Shown in pieces: positions 9,159 through 17,583 of a DNA stretch of 64,000 bases; within the stretch, counting starts at the first letter, position 1; every line of letters begins with the position of its first letter. This stretch comes from Fimbriimonadaceae bacterium (GTDB lineage: Bacteria; Armatimonadota; Fimbriimonadia; Fimbriimonadales; Fimbriimonadaceae). The stretch is from assembly GCA_019694835.1 (NCBI GenBank), contig JAIBBE010000208.1, positions 1-64,000 of the forward strand. The letters run 5' to 3'. Position numbers and translations under genes: made by a program. The notes beneath the pieces are model-generated. The model saw only the letters and a list, made by a program, of their open reading frames with translations, was not told the origin of the DNA and ran no database searches.

Positions 9159-10991
9159 TCAGCGACGAACCCTGATCAGGTCGAACTGCGACCCATCGTA
9201 GACCACCTCACCCAGCCCGCTAAGATCGGCGAGTCCGGCGTCAGGGAAGGCGTCGAGGGACGGAGCAATGATGTAGTCGGCACCACTCGACGACAAGATT
9301 TCCATCTGGGACGCAGGGCTCGCGGTTTGTGCGAGGAACATCTTCGAGACGAGTTCGCTCCGCCGTTTTGCGTAATCGGGAGTTTCGCTCCAGTGTCCGG
9401 CATAGGTGTAGGTTCCAGCTAGCCCACTCGCGATCGGGTTCAAGTCGGGAATAAAGGGCGTCAAGTAGATGTCAGGATCTTCCGTACGTCCGGCGACTCC
9501 CGGCATCGCCAGCACCACCTTCCGGCCCGGGCCTTGGTTCAAGATTTCCAAAATACGTCGCATATCGGTGCTCAGATACACCGGGTGCATCGTCGTGTTC
9601 GAAACGTTCGACCGGACGAGCATGAGTTCGCGGCTAAACCACCTCAGCGAGCTTCCCGCAAAGACCAGAATCACCATCGCGCCGACGAGGTTTCTCTTGG
9701 CCCGATCGCGGTTCTCCATGAGCTTCCATGCTCCAACTGCGGCGAGCAGGCACCAAGGAACGGCAATCGCCATAAGGAGTTTTCGCTGGAAAAGGCCGGG
9801 GATATAGGGAGCGACGAGTCCGATCACCGCCCAGGCAATGACCAAATTCCAACCCGCTTCCTTGCTGGACAAAAGTGCGACGACAGCCAGACTTAGGCTC
9901 AACGCGACGCCAAAGGTCACTGGGCTCAGCCAATACTGATCCGTTCGAGCCGAAGCCAAAGACCAGCCGAGGACGAGAAGCGCCATCAGACCGCCGAGTC
10001 CGATTTGTCGACGGCGGTCGCCGCGAACATCCTGGAAAAGCCCAACCAAACTCAAGACAATTGCCGGTAAGAGTCCGGCAACGACTTGCCGGAAGTTGGG
10101 CGAAAACGTCTCGGTCGCGGCTCGGGCCTGAAATACCGGGTCATTGCGCAGCACATGTACGAACCAGAGGGCGGCGGGCAACGTGGCCAGAACGATCACG
10201 CCAACGCGAGCGATCCACGCCCAAGTTGTCTGCTTTTGCGTCAAGGACGTGGCCAAAAATCCGACCAAGACCAGTCCCACGAGAAGAACGTCGTAGCTAT
10301 GGATGTTCATGAGGACGCCAAAGACAAGAGCACCGGGCAGGACGGGCTTCCAGCTGTCCCGAGCCTTCAAAACACACGTGAGAGTGATCGTGATGAGGCA
10401 CAAACTGACCATGAACAGCCCGTTTGTCAGCATCGAAGGGAAGACGAAGGCCTCCGGTTGCCAGACGTCAATCGGCAAGCCACCCAGGGTTGCAGATCCG
10501 ACGGGGCCATCCAGGGAGACACCATAGTTGCGCCAGGCGATGAAACCGATGCCACCACCAACGCACACGAGCGCCAATGCGAGTTTGCCCGTAAACAACT
10601 TGACCCCGAGCATCTCGATGAAACGACCGAGCAGGACGACAAACCCGGCAGTGAGACTCACTTTGGCCAGGAGCATCGCCCCGGGAATCGTCAAAACCTT
10701 CGCGAGCAATCCGAGAACGAAGAAGTAAAGGTGAACGGTTAGGCCTGGCTGGTGGTCGGTCGTGAAGCGGTTGTCGAAGAAGAACTGGCCATCCATCGCC
10801 TGACGCATCCACGCGGCGTAGACAAAATGGTCGTCCGCGTTGTACTGGAAGCCCAGATAAGATGCCCCTGCTGGTGCGGTGAGCAGGGCGACGAGAGCAG
10901 GAAGCGAGGAGACCAGCGCCAATGCCAGCGCCATCCGCATCGTGAAAGTGCGGAAAAGCCCAGGATTCTCGCTGAGGTTCTCGGCGGCCAA
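9159..10991 (-). CDS. Large polytopic membrane protein, possibly GT-C type
   Basis: A 610-residue protein with about 12 hydrophobic helices filling the first 430 residues and a soluble C-terminal domain of about 150 residues. An early loop (residues 50-75) contains an Asp-Asp pair (NADDHFVY), as in GT-C glycosyltransferases where acidic residues in the first outer loop are catalytic, and the general plan (multi-helix body plus periplasmic tail) agrees. I do not recognise a specific family, so a glycosyltransferase role is inference only. It is followed by a small secreted protein gene upstream on the same strand (2-bp gap), suggesting one transcript. Confidence 0.7.
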   Translation of the reverse strand: MAAENLSENPGLFRTFTMRMALALALVSSLPALVALLTAPAGASYLGFQYNADDHFVYAAWMRQAMDGQFFFDNRFTTDHQPGLTVHLYFFVLGLLAKVLTIPGAMLLAKVSLTAGFVVLLGRFIEMLGVKLFTGKLALALVCVGGGIGFIAWRNYGVSLDGPVGSATLGGLPIDVWQPEAFVFPSMLTNGLFMVSLCLITITLTCVLKARDSWKPVLPGALVFGVLMNIHSYDVLLVGLVLVGFLATSLTQKQTTWAWIARVGVIVLATLPAALWFVHVLRNDPVFQARAATETFSPNFRQVVAGLLPAIVLSLVGLFQDVRGDRRRQIGLGGLMALLVLGWSLASARTDQYWLSPVTFGVALSLSLAVVALLSSKEAGWNLVIAWAVIGLVAPYIPGLFQRKLLMAIAVPWCLLAAVGAWKLMENRDRAKRNLVGAMVILVFAGSSLRWFSRELMLVRSNVSNTTMHPVYLSTDMRRILEILNQGPGRKVVLAMPGVAGRTEDPDIYLTPFIPDLNPIASGLAGTYTYAGHWSETPDYAKRRSELVSKMFLAQTASPASQMEILSSSGADYIIAPSLDAFPDAGLADLSGLGEVVYDGSQFDLIRVRR

Positions 10992-10993
10992 GG

Positions 10994-11365
10994 TTAGCCC
11001 TTGGGAATCGGGCGATTCATGCTCTTGTAGATCTGCTCGATCATGTTCTTGTTTTCGAGCGCGACTTTGTTCTTGGGATCAAGCTTGAGGGCTTCCCGAT
11101 AGAGGCTCAACGCCTTTGGATACTTGTCTTTCGGTTTGAGAAGCGGGGATACCAAGACACAGTTGCCGTATGCGACCGTGGCGTCGATGTAGGCCTTCTG
11201 TTTGGGCGTACCAGGTTTCGCCTTCTCACCAGCCACCTTCGCCCGCTTGTAGGCCGCTTCGAGCTTGGTCATTTCGGTCTGTTTGGCCTTGAGGTCTGCA
11301 GGATTTTGGGCGACCGCACCGACGATAAGAGAGAGTCCTAGGGCAAGAACGGTGAAGAGTCTCAT
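10994..11365 (-). CDS. Small secreted protein with a TPR-like helix pair
   Basis: A 123-residue protein with signal peptide (LFTVLALGLSLIVGAVA) followed by a Lys-rich helical region. The segment YPKALSLYREALKLDPKNKVALENKNMIEQ reads as a single tetratricopeptide-like helix pair. It is probably a periplasmic scaffold or binding protein; function unknown. It lies upstream of, and probably in one unit with, the polytopic membrane protein gene. Confidence 0.65.
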   Translation of the reverse strand: MRLFTVLALGLSLIVGAVAQNPADLKAKQTEMTKLEAAYKRAKVAGEKAKPGTPKQKAYIDATVAYGNCVLVSPLLKPKDKYPKALSLYREALKLDPKNKVALENKNMIEQIYKSMNRPIPKG

Positions 11366-11455
11366 GCCGCTATGATAGCCGAAAGCGGACGGTTCGTCAG
11401 ATTGGACAATGGATCGCTATCGGGTCTATCCAGCTCGCGAGGTGGCCTTGCAATA

Positions 11456-11887
11456 ATGACAACTGGTATGCCCGCAACTCTTTCGCGACACGCCAGCTCC
11501 CGAGTGCTCTACACGGTACTTGGCTGGCTCTTCGTGGGCATCGGCATTGTCGGCTACGTCTTGCCCGTGCTGCCCGGGACCGTATTCATGATCCTCGCCC
11601 TGTGGTGCTTCCGCCGGGGCAGTGAGCGGTTTGAGCGATGGCTCCTCAACCAGCCCAGAATCGGGCCGACGCTCCGCGATTGGGACGAGAATCGGGCGAT
11701 CAAGCCCAGAACGAAGGTCATCGCGATTGCCATGGTATGGGTCTGTATCGGCGGTTCGCTTTTCGCTGTGAAGAAGCCGTGGGTTGGCTACCTGTTGGTC
11801 GGTATTGCAGTCGCCTTGAGCTGGTACCTCGCCACTCGGCGCAAAGCTGTAGCCCTTCAGGAACCAGTCGGCGAACTCGTAGCCTAA
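11456..11887 (+). CDS. DUF454 (YbaN-like) inner-membrane protein
   Basis: A 143-residue protein with the DUF454 pattern: a first helix pair around LGWLFVGIGIVGYVLPVLPGT, then FRRGSERFERWLL and the conserved PRIGPTLRDWDENRAI, followed by two more helices. The biochemical role of the family is not known. I start at ATG 11456; the frame is open to 11372, but the extra part does not match the family. The stop codon TAA is itself the first three bases of the palindromic repeat that follows. Confidence 0.85.
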   Translation: MTTGMPATLSRHASSRVLYTVLGWLFVGIGIVGYVLPVLPGTVFMILALWCFRRGSERFERWLLNQPRIGPTLRDWDENRAIKPRTKVIAIAMVWVCIGGSLFAVKKPWVGYLLVGIAVALSWYLATRRKAVALQEPVGELVA

Positions 11888-12089
11888 TGTACTTTCGCCG
11901 TCCCGGCGATTCCCCCCGTTCTCTACACGTTCGTTTTCGGATTCGCCAAGACGGCGAAAGTACATTACATTGCGTTTGACACTCCTTCTCTCCCCGCTCG
12001 TTTTCTGATTCCCCGAGACGGCGAAAGTACGATTTTTGACTTCGACGCCTCCCGTTCGTTTCCGGATTCCCCGAGACGGCGAAAGTACT
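11885..12089. repeat. Cluster of TACTTTCGCCGTC palindromic repeats
   Basis: A perfect 18-bp inverted repeat (11885-11902 with 11950-11967) is followed by two further copies of its right half. The 36-bp units at 11928-11963, 11995-12030 and 12053-12088 share the pattern CGTTCG, T-rich, GGATTC, then GACGGCGAAAGTAC. The same element occurs at 47624-47715. It overlaps the stop codon of the DUF454 gene and ends at the stop of the AddB-like gene. Confidence 0.8.
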
Positions 12090-14891
12090 TTAGGTGAAAG
12101 GGTCATCGATGACTTCGCCAAAGCGAGACGACACTCGACATAGCTCGCCGTAGTCGCACAGTCGGCAGACGTTCCCTGGACGGGCCTCCATCTTGGCGCG
12201 ATCGAGCTCTTGGATTGCCTCTCGAAACCTCACCATGATCGGTTCCAGGTAGGCGCGGCGCGACTCTCCGAGCGGCAGTACTCGCAGGTTGCCCGAAGTC
12301 AGAAACGCGACATCACTGACCCTCGGAAGAAGGTACAGAATGCGCTGGTCGTCCGCCGAATCGACTTCCAGTGCGAGGGCTTGGCTTCGCCTTGCTTCGG
12401 TGACGATGTAGAGACCAAAGAGCAGTTGGTCGGCGGTGATTTCCGGGTTTTCACCCAGCCGGAGATCCTTCGGCGCGCGGCGGACATAACTCTGAATTTT
12501 CGAGTAGGGTCCGATTCGAGACAGACCGGCCACTTGTCCGATGAGGCGAACCGGAACCTTGTCCGGGCCAGGAAGGAGATTCTCCAGGGCCGGATCGTCG
12601 AGGTCGACATTCGTCCGCAACTCGGATTCCTCCTGCTTCCATTGAGCCCGGGACGCGAATTCGCGCTCCACCCAACCGCGAATGAAACGCTGGGCTCCCG
12701 CCTCCAACAGGCCGATCTCCCAGAACTCGAGTTGGCCGAGCAGACGGTCGAGTTCGCCCCGCAGCGCGAGCCGCAAAGTAGCTTCGGCTGACGCTGGATC
12801 AGGCTGGCTGGGCAGAGAGGCGCGTATGGGCAGTCGCATGAGCCGACCCCACGGATCTCGCCTCGCGTTGGGGAAGAGTCCCAGCCTGAAGCGGGCGGCT
12901 GCTTTGAATGGACACTCGGTTGACGCCGCGATTTCCCGTGGATCGATCCCCTCGTGCTCGAACTCGGGCCGTATGGCCAGTCTTCCGAGGAGCGTGGCTA
13001 ATGTCGGCGATTCTGGAAGTACCCGAGGACCCGCCAGCGCCGCAGCCAGGGATGAATCGGCGGGGGCCAGGCAGTCGTCAGGAGTCGGTGTGAGTTCGAC
13101 CCGGCGATGATCGACGGCCCGAACCCTATCCTTGAGCTGTCGCCCGATCTCGGTGAGGAAGAAGGCGGGGATGTTGTCGCGATTTTCGCCGGTCTGGGGA
13201 TAACTGAGAACGAGTCTCTTGGAGGGGGCGGCGCAGAGCCGGACGAATTCGCGCCGCTCGCGAGGGCCGATCGCATTGGAATCCTGCAGTGGCGGGAGAT
13301 CGGGCCGTTGAGCAGATATCCACGCTCGGATCTCGTCCGATAGTATCGGATCCTCTGTTCGGCGACGTGGTAGGACCCCCTCGAGCATGCCCAAAACGAA
13401 GAGCACATCCACCTCACCGACCTGTTCTCCCGACGCGACAACCCGAACACCGTTAGGGCTTGGGGGGAGTACTGTGCTTTCGGGTTCCCAAAGGCGACGG
13501 GCCAGAGCAACGAAAGCTCCGAGCGACATGGCCTTGTTTTCATCGGCACCGAAAATGGAGGCCGTATCTGCAATGGCGCGCTGCAACGCCGTATTGGCTC
13601 GCTGGTCCCGTTCTCTCGTTGCAGCATGGTCGCTCATCACCCGCTCAGGAAGTCCGCCCCCCTCAAGCAGCTTTTTGAAGGCGTCGAGCCAGCCAGCAAG
13701 GGTGAAGCTTTCGCGAGCCACGGATTGCCGCCAAGCCGTTAGGTGGGCAAGCCATGACTGCTCCGCTTGGCGCTCGCTGGCCCACTCCGTCAATTCAGCC
13801 CATGGATCTTCCAGGGTGGCAACTTGGCGTATTGCATCGATCGCGTGTTGCTTGAGAACTTCGCTCGACCCCGCATAGGATCGGCTCACCACGCTGGAGA
13901 GCCGCCGGACGTCCTTGGCCGAGATTGCTTCGAGGGTCTCCGCAACGAAGGAAGCAAAGCCATTCGTCATCAAAGGGAATTGGAAAGGAATGCTGAGGGT
14001 CACGCCGAGGCGTCTGGCCGACGCAATAAGCATCGGCGCGTAACTCTCACGGTCCCGTGCAACGATGGCAATCCGATGATGCAAGACGCCATCCTTGAGA
14101 GCCCGTAGGCAACCGCGAAGAGCCCATTCGGCTTCCGCCAGGATGTCGGCGGCACTCGATATCTCGACTAGGGGGACATCGAAAGGCATCTTCTCCACCT
14201 CGGGTCCAAAGAGGAGGCTGGCCCAACTGTCGTGGCTTCGCTCTTCAGATTCCACTACCAAGGTGACCCTGCTTCCGTTGCTTGCGAGCCAATCGAACCA
14301 CTTCTCGGCCAAGGGATGCTGAACGTCGCCGACGATGGCGAGCACTCGCTTGACATGCGAAGCAGTGACGGTGCCGAGTTCGAAACAGCGATTGATGCGA
14401 CTGGTCGCCGTACCTCGATGAAGACGGTCGAGACCGATGTCGATTTGACGGCCCAACCAGGCAAAGTCGCGGCAAAGGTCGTTCGATTCGCCAAGCTGGT
14501 CAAGGGCTTCAACGTCGAACCCCCAGTGGGAGAGTTCACTTAAGGTCTTTTGGAGAGACTCGTGGGTTCCCGCAAAGCGAGCCGAGGCCGCCAGGGGGGA
14601 AGATGGCGGAAGTTCGGAGCAAGCAAGACTGATCAAGGCCCGCAATTGGCCCTTGCTGATCACGGGCAAAGATGGTTCGCCAAACCCTACGAGGACGTTT
14701 CCCACGAGTTCGCCAAGAGACTTGACCTCAACTTGGCTGCCTTCGGGCAGAAGGTCTCGAAGAACCGGCAGGGCGTCGTCGGTCAGGCAGGTAACGACTC
14801 CCGGTTGCTTTGCGAACTCGGCCAAAACGTGACGCAAGTGCTTTGGCCCGGGCAGAACTTGGATTCGCTTGGCCCGCCTTGGACCTGCCAT
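12090..14891 (-). CDS. AddB-like protein with degenerate PD-(D/E)XK nuclease domain
   Basis: A 933-residue protein with the architecture of AddB/RexB-type subunits: an N-terminal helicase-like region without a Walker A motif and a C-terminal nuclease-like domain. The Fe-S cluster cysteines typical of AddB and Cas4 are present: Cys660 (STECPFK) and Cys909, Cys912, Cys918 in C-x2-C-x5-C spacing. The nuclease signature G-x-x-D-R ... D-Y-K is replaced by GQVAGLSR at about 785-792 and IQSYVRR at about 799-805, so the catalytic acids and lysine appear lost. It may be a structural or Chi-recognition type subunit. The ATG overlaps the upstream stop (TGATG). No AddA-like helicase is in the window. Confidence 0.75.
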   Translation of the reverse strand: MAGPRRAKRIQVLPGPKHLRHVLAEFAKQPGVVTCLTDDALPVLRDLLPEGSQVEVKSLGELVGNVLVGFGEPSLPVISKGQLRALISLACSELPPSSPLAASARFAGTHESLQKTLSELSHWGFDVEALDQLGESNDLCRDFAWLGRQIDIGLDRLHRGTATSRINRCFELGTVTASHVKRVLAIVGDVQHPLAEKWFDWLASNGSRVTLVVESEERSHDSWASLLFGPEVEKMPFDVPLVEISSAADILAEAEWALRGCLRALKDGVLHHRIAIVARDRESYAPMLIASARRLGVTLSIPFQFPLMTNGFASFVAETLEAISAKDVRRLSSVVSRSYAGSSEVLKQHAIDAIRQVATLEDPWAELTEWASERQAEQSWLAHLTAWRQSVARESFTLAGWLDAFKKLLEGGGLPERVMSDHAATRERDQRANTALQRAIADTASIFGADENKAMSLGAFVALARRLWEPESTVLPPSPNGVRVVASGEQVGEVDVLFVLGMLEGVLPRRRTEDPILSDEIRAWISAQRPDLPPLQDSNAIGPRERREFVRLCAAPSKRLVLSYPQTGENRDNIPAFFLTEIGRQLKDRVRAVDHRRVELTPTPDDCLAPADSSLAAALAGPRVLPESPTLATLLGRLAIRPEFEHEGIDPREIAASTECPFKAAARFRLGLFPNARRDPWGRLMRLPIRASLPSQPDPASAEATLRLALRGELDRLLGQLEFWEIGLLEAGAQRFIRGWVEREFASRAQWKQEESELRTNVDLDDPALENLLPGPDKVPVRLIGQVAGLSRIGPYSKIQSYVRRAPKDLRLGENPEITADQLLFGLYIVTEARRSQALALEVDSADDQRILYLLPRVSDVAFLTSGNLRVLPLGESRRAYLEPIMVRFREAIQELDRAKMEARPGNVCRLCDYGELCRVSSRFGEVIDDPFT

Positions 14892-15217
14892 CAGCCACAC
14901 CTACAGCGAGGACACTGGGGCAGACGTACTGGACGTTCGGTTCCGCAGTTCGGGCAGACAATGAACTGAGCTTCCTCAGTGGAATCCCAACCCGCCTCAC
15001 GGAGTTTTTCTTCCTCGTGAATGCGCCGAAGCTCGTCCAGTGAGTAAGGGTCGCGTGTTCTTCGCAAAAGCGGTCGAATGGCCATCCCGATCGAGACGAC
15101 GACCATGGCTGCCCCTGCGAAGGCGAGGATGTATCCCTGACGCACCGATCCTGAGATCGCGGAGCCTAGAATCACGGTGGCGATTCCGACAGCAGCCCAG
15201 GGGAACCACCGGGGCAC
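14891..15217 (-). CDS. Two-helix membrane protein with C-terminal zinc ribbon
   Basis: A 108-residue protein with two hydrophobic helices (about residues 6-24 and 30-47), a charged linker (DELRRIHEEEKLREAGW) and a C-terminal zinc ribbon, CPNCG followed by CPRCRCG. The ribbon would face the cytoplasm. Function unknown. It sits between the GT2 gene (2-bp gap) and the AddB-like gene (overlap), in one apparent operon. Confidence 0.75.
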   Translation of the reverse strand: MPRWFPWAAVGIATVILGSAISGSVRQGYILAFAGAAMVVVSIGMAIRPLLRRTRDPYSLDELRRIHEEEKLREAGWDSTEEAQFIVCPNCGTERPVRLPQCPRCRCG

Positions 15218-15219
15218 CG

Positions 15220-15924
15220 TTAACGCTCCGTCTTCGAGCCCTTCGGCTTCTTGGGCTGGCGCCGACGGTTGCGTGCAATCGCTCGGGCGATTTCGGCGTA
15301 CATTTTCGTTCTGGCCGCTGCTCCCTTCACGACCCCCATTTTCTTCTCTTTGAAGGTGTTGCTGACCCCGTGAAGCACGACCCGCATGACCCGAGCTTTC
15401 TGTCGCTTGGCAAAGGTGTTGATGGTCACCTCGACCCCCATTCGGATGTCCTCAAGATAAGGGATCGAATCGAAGAGTGACCGCCGAAGGGCCCTTTGAC
15501 CGCTGATATAGGGTGAGATCCGCTGGGCGGTGTCGCTCCAGAATTTGCCGCCCCGGAAGACGCCCACGCACATTTCGCATTGGCCGGTGAGGATCGGCAA
15601 GATGATCTTGTCCAAGTGTTCTGGACGGAGTCCGGTGAGATCGGCATCGACAAAGGCGATGACCTTGGCATCCGTGGCCGCCACTCCGGCAACCATGGCG
15701 CCCCCTTTGCCGCGATTGACTGCCAACTCGATGACCTTGACCCCCTTGCGGCTGCGTGCCACCAATGCCGTGTCGTCCGTACAGCCATCGCAGACGACGA
15801 TCACTTCTTTCGCGAGCTTCGCTCGCGAGACAACATCAAGCACCGCACCGATGCGCGCTGCTTCGTCCTTTGCGGGAATGATCACCGCCACCTTGACATC
15901 CGCCGGTTTTCGCTCGCCGCTCAA
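15220..15924 (-). CDS. Family 2 glycosyltransferase
   Basis: A 234-residue cytoplasmic or peripheral GT-A fold enzyme. The N-terminal VAVIIPAKDEAARIG, the nucleotide-binding VCDGCTDDT and the metal-binding DADL (in VIAFVDADLTGL) are all present. It lacks membrane helices at the C-terminus, which instead ends in a basic tail. It belongs to the dolichol-phosphate-mannose-synthase-like or glucosyl-3-phosphoglycerate-synthase-like group; donor and acceptor are unknown. First gene of the unit with the zinc-ribbon and AddB-like genes. Confidence 0.88.
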   Translation of the reverse strand: MSGERKPADVKVAVIIPAKDEAARIGAVLDVVSRAKLAKEVIVVCDGCTDDTALVARSRKGVKVIELAVNRGKGGAMVAGVAATDAKVIAFVDADLTGLRPEHLDKIILPILTGQCEMCVGVFRGGKFWSDTAQRISPYISGQRALRRSLFDSIPYLEDIRMGVEVTINTFAKRQKARVMRVVLHGVSNTFKEKKMGVVKGAAARTKMYAEIARAIARNRRRQPKKPKGSKTER

Positions 15925-15955
15925 ACTGCTCTCGGTCCTCTCCTACCCCGCAATT

Positions 15956-16612
15956 TTAGCTTACGGCGGAGGGCGGCGTGGGCTTGGCTTCCGGTTCGGC
16001 CTCGATGTGTTCGATGACTTCGCGAATCGCCGCGAGTTGATCCTCGATCGGCATATCGGTTTCGAGAGGAACGTGGATGAATCCGACTTTCTTGTCGCGG
16101 AAGCGCATGAGCGCCTCGTAATAGACGAAATTGCAGAGATAGGTCCCGGCGCTGAAACTGTGCATCAGGTGCGGATGGTCCGTAAGATGGCCGGGCTTGA
16201 GCAGCTTGGTTCCATCCCACAGGGTACCGCCGAGGACGCGCGGTGCATCTGGGTAAATCTCGCGCGGGCCAGGGGCTTCACCGTGAATATCGGGTGTTGT
16301 TCCAATCAAGTTTCTGGCGAAAAGTTCAATCCTGCACTTCGTTGAGCCACTCGCGACTCCGAGAAGGAGCAGGCGGTCGAACTGGGTGGGGTCGAGGCGA
16401 TCGAGGAAGTAGCGAGCGGACCGATAGGAGACGTCGATGATTTCGTGGGAGCGGTCCACGCTGCGAGCGAGGACACCCGAGGGGTTGACCTCGACTCCAG
16501 GGAAAGGTCCAAACCCGGTCACGAGAGTTCGTGTGATGAGGACCTCACCTACGGACTCTTGATCACGGCTGGACTCGACGGGAACTTGGGGTGTCGATGA
16601 TTCTCTCGCCAT
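15956..16612 (-). CDS. Pyroglutamyl-peptidase I family protein
   Basis: Members remove N-terminal pyroglutamate from peptides (family C15). The protein shows TGFGPFPGVEVNPS near the N-terminus, LGVASGSTKCRIELFARN with the expected catalytic Glu, the catalytic Cys in SAGTYLCNFVYYEAL and the His in FIHVPLE, so the triad is complete. Compared with bacterial Pcp there is a 25-30-residue extra N-terminus and a Pro/Glu-rich tail. I use ATG 16612 (218 residues); the frame is open to ATG 16669, and the true start is uncertain because neither has a strong ribosome-binding site. Confidence 0.85.
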   Translation of the reverse strand: MARESSTPQVPVESSRDQESVGEVLITRTLVTGFGPFPGVEVNPSGVLARSVDRSHEIIDVSYRSARYFLDRLDPTQFDRLLLLGVASGSTKCRIELFARNLIGTTPDIHGEAPGPREIYPDAPRVLGGTLWDGTKLLKPGHLTDHPHLMHSFSAGTYLCNFVYYEALMRFRDKKVGFIHVPLETDMPIEDQLAAIREVIEHIEAEPEAKPTPPSAVS

Positions 16613-16698
16613 GGACTTGCTTAGTTCATTATGCGCCGGGCCCTGGCCAGACCGGGTCTTTTGGCGCACACGATGCTGTTACAGACGTGCATCGTAAC

Positions 16699-17169
16699 CT
16701 AAAGGCCCCGGGCCCCTTTCCAACGCGACTCGAACGACGCAATATGCAGGTGGTCGGCAAGAGTCGGGTTCCGCCACACGCTGACAAACGCCTTCACGCT
16801 GGCTGGCGCGGGTGGATAGTGGGTTGTGCCGAGCACCTCAGCCGGATTGGCCTCGTAGATGGTCAGGACGATTCCGTTTGGACTCCATTCGTGAGTGATG
16901 ACCCTCTGACCAGGCCCGATTTCGACTGGTCCGTCTTTCCAGTTCTCCGGCCCTAGTTCCTTTTTAGCGCTCGCGACGAGTTGGTCGAGCGGAACTCGCA
17001 CGAGGTAGGTGCACAGCACTTTGCCAGATTGGAACGGACCTTCGACGAAGTAGAGGTCAGACCCATTCAGGAAGGCGTACGGCGGGCGGTTGCCCGACCA
17101 GTACACAACCAAGAACCCGGCAACGATCAGCACAGGGATCGCGGCAAAGAACCACCGACTGCGCCTCAT
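16699..17169 (-). CDS. Membrane-anchored hypothetical protein
   Basis: A 156-residue protein with one N-terminal helix (WFFAAIPVLIVAGFLVVYW) preceded by Arg residues, so probably anchored with its main domain in the periplasm. The soluble part has no motif I recognise. It lies 3 bp downstream of the ASCH-domain gene on the same strand and is probably co-transcribed with it. Confidence 0.6.
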   Translation of the reverse strand: MRRSRWFFAAIPVLIVAGFLVVYWSGNRPPYAFLNGSDLYFVEGPFQSGKVLCTYLVRVPLDQLVASAKKELGPENWKDGPVEIGPGQRVITHEWSPNGIVLTIYEANPAEVLGTTHYPPAPASVKAFVSVWRNPTLADHLHIASFESRWKGARGL

Positions 17170-17172
17170 GCT

Positions 17173-17520
17173 CTATTCGTCAACGCGCGAGAAGTAGATG
17201 ACGGTGACCTGGTGAGCTGGGGTTAGGAACTCGCCATAGATGCGAGTGAGCATCGCGATGATGTCGTCGTGGGTCCGGAACTCGGGGTTTTCGCGCTCGA
17301 TATCTCGTGGGGAAAGTTCCGAGATGGGCTTCACTTCGACTCGATCGAGGATGGCAGCGTAGAGCTTCTGCCTTCTCCCGAACCGGGGCCCAACCGTTAC
17401 CCAAACGATCATGCCCGCTTGATACTTCTCGGACTTGTCGCCAAGTCGGATCGAGGCTGTCTTCCGGCTGTTCTGGAGGACGTCCTCGTACAGGTCACTG
17501 TAAAAGTTAAGGGCAAACAT
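17173..17520 (-). CDS. ASCH-domain-like protein
   Basis: A 115-residue single-domain protein. The opening ALNFYSDLYEDVLQNSRKT followed by a Lys/Arg-rich strand and a GMIVWVTVG segment is the usual start of an ASCH/PUA-like barrel, where an early strand carries a G-x-K-x-x-x-R-like pattern, here in altered form (NSRKTASIR). Such domains bind RNA or modified nucleosides; no specific role can be assigned. Confidence 0.7.
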   Translation of the reverse strand: MFALNFYSDLYEDVLQNSRKTASIRLGDKSEKYQAGMIVWVTVGPRFGRRQKLYAAILDRVEVKPISELSPRDIERENPEFRTHDDIIAMLTRIYGEFLTPAHQVTVIYFSRVDE

Positions 17521-17583
17521 GGGAGTTCATTTATTGTAGCAAATCCCCCGCGAACCTGAACGGTCGTGATATCATGGGTCAAC

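Noticed and set aside
11928..12088. Three 36-bp direct repeats with spacers of 31 and 22 bp, CRISPR-like at first sight.
   Set aside because: The copies differ in several bases, spacer lengths differ, each is half of a palindrome that also occurs singly at 47.6 kb, and no cas gene is near.
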